Source: Bacillota bacterium (lineage in GTDB: Bacteria > Bacillota > Clostridia > Clostridiales > Clostridiaceae). From it: 40,128 bases of DNA. Positions 30,912 to 37,500 of this stretch are shown in pieces (position 1 is the stretch's first letter; the number at the start of each line of letters is the position of its first letter). Both the position numbers and the translations under genes were made by a program. The stretch covers positions 1 through 40,128 of the forward strand of contig JAUZPN010000009.1 of assembly GCA_030705885.1 (NCBI GenBank), in the 5' to 3' direction. The notes under the pieces are model-generated. The model searched no databases and was not told the DNA's origin. It worked only from the letters and a program-made list of their open reading frames with translations.

Positions 30912-32165
30912 TTATTGTAAAAAATCTTTAAATGTATATATTTCTCCTGATTCCTCAAGGATTTGACTAAACCACTCTTGTTGTTCTGACTTTGGAAGCA
31001 TTTTTGTTTCAAAAATCTTCTTTAGGCATGTTAATGCCTCCCTTTCCAAATCCTCGTTTAAAATACTTTCATTACTTTCTATTTTTTCTTGAATATTTTT
31101 TATGTTATTATAAGGATTTACAACACCTTCTTGATAAGCAGCATTATCCCAGTTTTTATTTGGTGTAGCAACTCCAGCTACAAGACACTTTGTAATTAAT
31201 GTGGGAATATGTTTACTATACATTTCATTTGTTTTATATAACTGAAATATCTCATTTCTCTCACTTTTGTTACTTAAACATATAGATTTTATATTTTCGT
31301 TACAATTTCTTATAATATTAGTAATTAAATTTTTAGGTCCCATCTCAATTATAAGAGTGATTCCCCTATCATCAAAAAAGTCTACTGTCTTTACCCATTG
31401 AACTGGATTAGTAAGATGCATTGATAAATTATTTGCAGTATCGTTTATACATTTATATGGACGGCCTGTAACATTTGAAATAACTGGATATCTAAGTTCT
31501 CCAATTTCTATACTTTCAATCCTATGTTTAAGCTCTTCCGCATACTTACTCATTAAAGGTGAATGGTATGGAGCACTTCCAATTAAAGGAGTTATCTGCC
31601 CACCATTCTTTAATATAATCTCCTCTATCTCCATTAAATCATCAACATTACCTGATATAGATGTTTGATTTGGTGTTGTATAGCTAGAAATATATACCTT
31701 CTTGCCATTTTCCTGAGCTTTTTTACACTCGTTTTCAAGATCTAATGCTTTATAATTTTCAACAATAGTCATACCTCCATTAGTTTCTTTTGTTACTTGC
31801 TCAGCTAACTCAGCTCTAAATTCAACTAATTTTATGGCATCAGAAAATTTAAATACACCTGCACTTGTTAAAGCCAAATATTCACCTAAACTATGTCCTG
31901 CACAAAACTGTGGTACATACCCAATTTCCTGCATAAATACTCTGAATGCTGCAATTCCACTTGTTAATATTGATACATGAGATTCTTTTGTATGTGAAAG
32001 AGTTGATAAAGGTCCTTCAAAACATAACTTCTTCACATCAAACCCTGCTACATCAGATGCTTCTTCAAAAGTTTCTCTTACTATTTTATATTCATCATAG
32101 ATTCCTTGGCACATTCCCACATAATGAGAGCCTTGTCCAGGAAACACAAAGGATAATTTATACAT
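30912..32165 (-). CDS. Free-standing (trans-acting) malonyl-CoA acyltransferase with C-terminal extension
   Basis: The enzyme would load acyl units from CoA onto ACP domains of the megasynthase. The 417-residue protein begins FVFPGQGSHYVGM and has the catalytic GHSLGEY (Ser92) and the active-site His201 in APYHSPL. The AT fold ends near residue 300. About 110 further residues follow (IPTLITKCLVAGVATPNKNW, then Glu/Lys-rich helices), longer than plain FabD; similar tails occur on trans-ATs of Bacillus hybrid clusters. The start overlaps the FkbH-like gene by 8 bases. No AT domain is visible in the partial synthase, which fits trans loading. A housekeeping FabD is less likely given the neighbours. 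Confidence 0.9.
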   Translation of the reverse strand: MYKLSFVFPGQGSHYVGMCQGIYDEYKIVRETFEEASDVAGFDVKKLCFEGPLSTLSHTKESHVSILTSGIAAFRVFMQEIGYVPQFCAGHSLGEYLALTSAGVFKFSDAIKLVEFRAELAEQVTKETNGGMTIVENYKALDLENECKKAQENGKKVYISSYTTPNQTSISGNVDDLMEIEEIILKNGGQITPLIGSAPYHSPLMSKYAEELKHRIESIEIGELRYPVISNVTGRPYKCINDTANNLSMHLTNPVQWVKTVDFFDDRGITLIIEMGPKNLITNIIRNCNENIKSICLSNKSERNEIFQLYKTNEMYSKHIPTLITKCLVAGVATPNKNWDNAAYQEGVVNPYNNIKNIQEKIESNESILNEDLEREALTCLKKIFETKMLPKSEQQEWFSQILEESGEIYTFKDFLQ

Positions 32166-33198
32166 TCAAATCTTCCCCTTCCATTAATTGAATATAATCA
32201 GGTAATTCACCTAACTTATTAAAATCTGCTTTAAGTATTTCTACATTTTCCCTCTGATCAACTTTATAGAATCCTGCAAATTTATATGTAATGTACATTA
32301 CTCTATTTCTATTTGTTGGAACAAATTCTGCTAATAATTCAACATTTGAATCTTTAGCTTTTTTAGCAATAAAGTTTAACATAACAGCTCCAACACCTCG
32401 TGACATAACCCGACAAGACATCAGAAGTAATTTTAGTATCCACTGTGTCTCCTTTTTTTCTATTAAGGCTAATCCTATTTTTCCGTAGTCCCCATACTTA
32501 TCTTTCAATTGCGAAATCAACACACTATAATTATTATCTTTACTACATTTGTCTAATTCTTCATAAGAATAGGTGCACCCTGTTGCATTTAATTGATGAG
32601 TTCTTACAGTAAGCTCTTCTGCACGTGCTAAATCATCTTCATGAACTCTATCAATAATAAATTTCATATCAAGTAATCTTAAAAACTCTTCTTCAGTACC
32701 TTCAAAAACTTCTTTTATATTATTCCTCTTAATATCATTTTGATAGAGAAGTCTTCTATTTTTAGAATCACTTGTTATATAAGAAGGATTAAAAATCTCT
32801 TGCTTTAGAAAAGTTTTTACATCAGTTACATCAAAACATACAATCTCAGGTATCTTATACTTAACCTCGTCCCTTTCAAAAACTTGATCATCTACAAAAG
32901 CAAAAGTGTCAATCCCAATATTTAATAATTCTTGTATTCTTTTTATACCTTCTGATTTTGGATTCCATGAAATCTGAGGATATAAAAAATATTCATCTAA
33001 ACTAAATTCTTTTAACTTCTCCATTACAGTTTCATAATCATTCCTGCTACTTATTGATTGAAGAATTCCTCTAGAATCAAGTGTTTTTATTACTTCAACT
33101 ACTTCAGATTTTATTTTGACATTACTATCCTCAATTAATATTCCATCCCATACAGTATTGTCCAAATCCCAAACAACACATTTTATTTTAGCTGCCAT
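32158..33198 (-). CDS. FkbH-like HAD-IIIC phosphatase / glyceryltransferase
   Basis: FkbH proteins take 1,3-bisphosphoglycerate, remove phosphate and load a glyceryl group on a free-standing ACP. That is the first step toward methoxymalonyl- or hydroxymalonyl-ACP, or glyceryl/lactyl starters. The 346-residue protein has the HAD nucleophile motif VVWDLDNTVWDG (Asp11, Asp13), SSRND (50-54), FVDDQVFERDE (101-111), and a GNAT-like C-terminal domain with MSCRVMSRGVG (260-270). Cys262 could be the acyl-holding cysteine. A strong AAGGAGGAG site precedes the ATG. A free ACP and a 3-hydroxyacyl-CoA-dehydrogenase-like gene lie just upstream, matching the FkbH/J/K set. The acyl-CoA dehydrogenase and methyltransferase of the full set are not in the window. 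Confidence 0.9.
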   Translation of the reverse strand: MAAKIKCVVWDLDNTVWDGILIEDSNVKIKSEVVEVIKTLDSRGILQSISSRNDYETVMEKLKEFSLDEYFLYPQISWNPKSEGIKRIQELLNIGIDTFAFVDDQVFERDEVKYKIPEIVCFDVTDVKTFLKQEIFNPSYITSDSKNRRLLYQNDIKRNNIKEVFEGTEEEFLRLLDMKFIIDRVHEDDLARAEELTVRTHQLNATGCTYSYEELDKCSKDNNYSVLISQLKDKYGDYGKIGLALIEKKETQWILKLLLMSCRVMSRGVGAVMLNFIAKKAKDSNVELLAEFVPTNRNRVMYITYKFAGFYKVDQRENVEILKADFNKLGELPDYIQLMEGEDLNV

Positions 33199-33442
33199 TA
33201 TTCTCCTCCTTATTAAAATTTAATAAATGTAGAAATTCTTGTTCCCTAATATACCTAGATTTCAGAAAAACGTTTTTTTATTATACTATCTTAAATATCA
33301 AAGTTCCACTAAATTTCTAAAAGGAACTTCACTTTGCTATCATTTAGAAATTAATTTGCTGACTCAGCCTTTAAAGATAAATTCTTTCAAATCACACCAT
33401 AAAAGCTGCTTCAACAAATTTTTACTATAGTTGCTGTGGAAC
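33199..33442. other. Gap inside the cluster with interleaved inverted repeats
   Basis: This 244-bp stretch between the ACP and FkbH-like genes has no convincing gene on either strand. It holds two interleaved dyads. One pairs AGTTCC arms at 33302-33307 and 33323-33328. The other pairs TTTAGAAATT-type arms at 33311-33320 and 33343-33352. They cannot both form simple hairpins at once, giving a pseudoknot or switch topology. A TATAAT box follows, pointing toward the FkbH-like gene. Confidence 0.6.
33280..33308 (-). promoter_or_regulatory. Possible internal promoter for the FkbH-acyltransferase genes
   Basis: On the minus strand a perfect TATAAT (33280-33285) lies 17 bases from TGGAAC (33303-33308), a poor -35 match that overlaps an arm of the inverted repeat. 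Transcription would begin about 75 bases before the FkbH-like start. The poor -35 might mean activator dependence. Confidence 0.35.
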
Positions 33443-33676
33443 CTAATTTATCTTAGATTCAATCAATTCACAAATAGAATTTATACTTTTGAATTTTTCT
33501 AAATCCAAATCGTCATTACTTATTTCAACACCAAATTCTTTTTCAATAAATAACACTAATTGCATAGCAAATAAAGAGTTTATAAAATTCTTTTCAAAAA
33601 TATTCTCATCATCTGCTATTTCTTGATTTCTAAAAAACCTCTCCATAAATTTTCTTACTTTTGCTTTAATATTCAT
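33443..33676 (-). CDS. Free-standing acyl carrier protein
   Basis: A 77-residue carrier protein that would hold the extender unit built by its neighbours. The ATG at 33676 is preferred over an upstream GTG because GGAG lies eight bases before it. The phosphopantetheine site is in FINSLFAMQLVLFIE, with NSL where most ACPs have DSL. Helix content and the acidic DDLDLEKFKSINSI segment fit an ACP. It lies 60 bases after the dehydrogenase gene and is the likely acceptor for the FkbH-like enzyme. Confidence 0.9.
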   Translation of the reverse strand: MNIKAKVRKFMERFFRNQEIADDENIFEKNFINSLFAMQLVLFIEKEFGVEISNDDLDLEKFKSINSICELIESKIN

Positions 33677-33736
33677 ATTTTTCACTCCTATATATAATTT
33701 TTTTTGTATAGATATATGATATATACTTATAAATAC

Positions 33737-34582
33737 TTAAAAATACTTATAAAATCCTTCACCACTTTTTCTTCCAAAAAGTTTAGCATCTACCATTTTA
33801 CGTAATAATGGTGCAACTCTATATTTTGGATCTTGATAACTTTCATATAATACATCTAGTGAATTAACTACTGTGTCTAAACCAATTAAATCTGCTGTTT
33901 CTAATGGTCCCATTTTATGTTCAAAACACATTTTAAAAATTGCATCTACATCTTCAGCTGCTGCAACACCATCTTGAACAACATATGCTGCTTCATTCAT
34001 GAGCAGATGTGAAATCCTATTTGAGACAAATCCAGGATAGTCTTCAACAATTATTGGGTGAATTTCTACACTATCTAATAATTCTTTTAATTTTTTTATA
34101 GTATCTTCTGATGTATGATATCCTTTAATTACTTCAGCAGCCTTTTTAACAGGTACAGGATTCATAAAATGGGTTCCAATTACCCTATCAGCCCTATTTG
34201 TAAAACTACCTATTTTAGTAATTGAAATACACGAAGTGTTTACAAGGTAAATACATTCTTTTTTGCAAACACTTTCTAGTTGTTCGTAAACTGTCCTTTT
34301 AACATCAATTATTTCAGGTACATTTTCTATTATCACATCAACTTCATTTAATTCAGAATAATCTTTTGTATATGTAATCCTACTCATTAAACCATCAATA
34401 TTATCATTTTTTTTATCTTTATTAAACATATTTGCAAAACGTATATTGTTACGAATCATCTTTTTACAATTACCTAAAACTTCTTCACTAATATCAAGTA
34501 CAATTACATCATGTTCATAAGCTGCAAACCTTTGTGCAACTCCACTTCCCATTATTCCAGCACCTATAACACCAATTTTCAT
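33737..34582 (-). CDS. 3-hydroxyacyl-CoA-dehydrogenase-family oxidoreductase (FkbK/ZmaG-like context)
   Basis: The family oxidises 3-hydroxyacyl thioesters with NAD+. The 281-residue protein has the Rossmann motif VIGAGIMGSG (5-14), the catalytic region NTSCISIT with Ser117, GTHFMNPVPV with His138, Glu150, and PGFVSNRI. It ends LFGRKSGEGFYKYF, as in 3-hydroxybutyryl-CoA dehydrogenase. Between an NRPS/PKS gene and a free ACP, it more likely oxidises the C3 alcohol of glyceryl-ACP than butyryl-pathway substrates. Its ribosome binding site lies in the last codons of the synthase gene (GAGGGGG), so it is translationally coupled to it. Confidence 0.9.
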   Translation of the reverse strand: MKIGVIGAGIMGSGVAQRFAAYEHDVIVLDISEEVLGNCKKMIRNNIRFANMFNKDKKNDNIDGLMSRITYTKDYSELNEVDVIIENVPEIIDVKRTVYEQLESVCKKECIYLVNTSCISITKIGSFTNRADRVIGTHFMNPVPVKKAAEVIKGYHTSEDTIKKLKELLDSVEIHPIIVEDYPGFVSNRISHLLMNEAAYVVQDGVAAAEDVDAIFKMCFEHKMGPLETADLIGLDTVVNSLDVLYESYQDPKYRVAPLLRKMVDAKLFGRKSGEGFYKYF

Positions 34583-34586
34583 TTTT

Positions 34587-37500
34587 TTATACCCCCTCTT
34601 GATTATTTAAAAAACCAACTTCTTCGCAATAACTTAACATCTTTTTGGTTAAAGTTTCATCTAAGCTCATCCACTTAAAATTCAATGCACTTAGAATTTT
34701 TATAGATAAATCTTGGTAGACATGTATATCAGTAACCTCATCAGCACTAGTCATAACTCCTGTATTTAGTATAATATTGCTAATATTCTTACTATATTGA
34801 GGTTTTTTAAAATTGTCTTCAACAAAATCATAGAACTCTTCCACTGGAAGAATTTCTACTGAATAACCATTAGCATGTACAAAATTAGCTAACTCAATCA
34901 TAGTTGTAGGATTACTATTAAATAAATGTAACGTTTTTCCTATAATTAACTTTCTGTTAAATAAAAGCCTAAAAGCTTTTGCAACATAATCTACATAAGA
35001 AAAATCTAGCTTAATACCTTCAACATTAGGAATTTTCCCAAACTCAATAACAGATTTAACTAACCTATAAAAAGCACTCTGATTTATATTCTTTTGAAAG
35101 TTTCCATTTTTACTGTTAAATACTAAATTTCCAACTCGGTAAACAGTGATATCTATTCCGCTATTTCTTGCTTCTAATATCACCTTTTCTGCTTCAATTT
35201 TGCTATTTACATAATTGTTATCACCAATTTGATTAATATCAGTATTGTATTCAGTGAAAACATCATACTTTTTATTCTCTATATATCCAGATCCAACACT
35301 TATAGTAGAAATATGATGGAATTTTTTATGCACTCCTCTTTTAGCAATTTCTATGCAATTATTTACCGTTTTTACATTAACCTGCAAAAATTCATCATAA
35401 TCACCATGGTGCTTTACTAAGGCTGCTGAATTTATAATACAATCTATAATATTTGTTAAATTATTGTATTCTTCTTGTTCTAAATTAAAATATGCTTTAG
35501 TTACATCTCCATTGTAAATACTTATTCTGTCATGATTTAATTCATATAAGTCATCATTAAAATAGAAATTATAATTTTCTTTCGCTCTATGCTCTGCCTG
35601 TTCCCTATCAATGCCTCTAACAATAAGATGTAAATTAGTATTAGTATTTTCTAAGAGTTCATGAAGTATAAACACTCCTAAGTATCCAGTAGCTCCTAAT
35701 AATAACACATTCTCATATTCTTCAGTTATATCAATTTCTTCTAATTTAAACTCTGATACGTTATTTTTATACGACTCAATCGTTTGCTTCATATCTTGAT
35801 CCTTCAAGAACTGTTCAGCCAATTCAATACTTTCTTTATTAGCATTGTTTCTTAGGTATTCAAACTTTTCCTTTATATAACGACCATCACTTAAGCTAAC
35901 TACTTTTGCAAGGCTAGCTATATCTTGATTTTGAAGTATGGTATTAATATCAATTACAAATCCACTTTCTATTATCTTTGAAAGTGCTTCAATAGCCTTA
36001 ATTGAATTACCTCCAATATCAAAGAAATTGTCCTCTATTCCTACCTTTTCTATTCCCAATACGTCTTTATAAATGTCAGTCAAAAGCATTTCTATATGAT
36101 TTCTAGGTGCTACATAAATAGTTTGGCTGCTATTTTCCTTATTTGGCAATGGCAGCTTATTAGCAACTACCTTGCCATTACTGCTATAAGGAATTTGATT
36201 AACCTTAACAAAATAGGTTGGCACCATATATTCAGGTAAATTGTTTTTTAATGATTTTTTAATATTCCTTATATCTAGTTCACCATTCAAAACAATATAA
36301 CAGCATAATTCTTTCTCTTTTCCATTTACTTCAACAGGAACAATGGTAACCTCCTCAACATTTGGATACTGATAAACATATTTCTCTATTTCTGATATTT
36401 CAATTCTAAATCCTCTAATCTTTACCTGCCTATCAGCCCTTCCTAAAAATTCCACATTACCATCTTCAGTCCAACGCCCTAAATCGCCTGTTTTATAGAT
36501 TCTATCTTGAAATATATCATTAATAATAAATTTCTCTTCAGTAAGATCATTTCTATTTAAATATCCCCTGCTTACTCCTCTGCCTCCAATATAAATTTCT
36601 CCTACAGCACCAATTGGTTTTGGCATTCCATACTCATCTAATATATAAATACTATAATTTGCAAGATTTCTTCCGATTGGTATTATTGTACTCTCAAGCC
36701 TGTTTACTTTATAATACGTAGAACAACAAGTTGTCTCTGTTGGACCATAACTATTATAAAGAACTATAGAATCATTATAATTATCTATATATTCTTTTTT
36801 CATTACATCGCCGCCTGAAATAACCAATTTAATATTAGGATTGTGAATATATTTTCCTACCTGATTAAATAACAACGCAGAACAGCTCATCGAGTTAATT
36901 TTTCTATCAGTAATGATTTGGTCAAGTTTACCCATATCTAGTACATCAACCTTATCAACAAGCACTAATTGAGATCCGGAAAATAACGTTGGATAAACTT
37001 CTTCATTAAATCCATCAAAAGTATAAGAATATTGTTGTAACATTATTCTATTTTCAGAATACCCAAATTCATTAAAGAACCCATTTACAAAAGCAATCAA
37101 ATTTTTATGCTCAACCATTACTCCTTTTGGTTGACCTGTTGAACCAGATGTATACATGATATAAGCTAAATCATTTGAAGTATTAATTGACTTAATTTTA
37201 TCACTTAATTTATCATATGGTATTTCATTAACGTCAATAATCTCTAAAGATTTTGGGATGTTATATAGTTGAGAATATTCACTATTTGTTAAAACATATC
37301 TACAGTCACTGTCTTGAAGCATAAAAGCAACACGTTCTCGTGGATAAACCATGTCTATTGGCAAAAATGCTGCTCCTGCTTTAAGTATGGCAAAAATAGA
37401 TATAATTGTATCAATTGTTTTTTCTTGATAAATAGCAATTACTTCTTCCCTTTGTACACCCTTATTTCTAAGTAAATTTGCAAGTTTATTTACTTTTTCA

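Noticed and set aside
30912-32165. Housekeeping FabD (fatty-acid malonyl transferase)
   Set aside because: Active-site motifs alone cannot exclude it, but the long C-terminal extension, the 8-bp overlap with an FkbH-like gene and the lack of fab genes nearby favour a cluster-specific trans-acyltransferase.
33239-33430. A 63-codon plus-strand ORF in the gap between the ACP and FkbH-like genes
   Set aside because: No ribosome binding site, opposite strand to the cluster, no recognisable pattern, and its length is expected by chance in a gap.
33737-34582. 3-hydroxybutyryl-CoA dehydrogenase of the butyrate pathway
   Set aside because: The fold and catalytic residues would fit, but crotonase, thiolase and bcd/etf genes are absent, and the gene is translationally coupled to a PKS-NRPS and followed by a free ACP.
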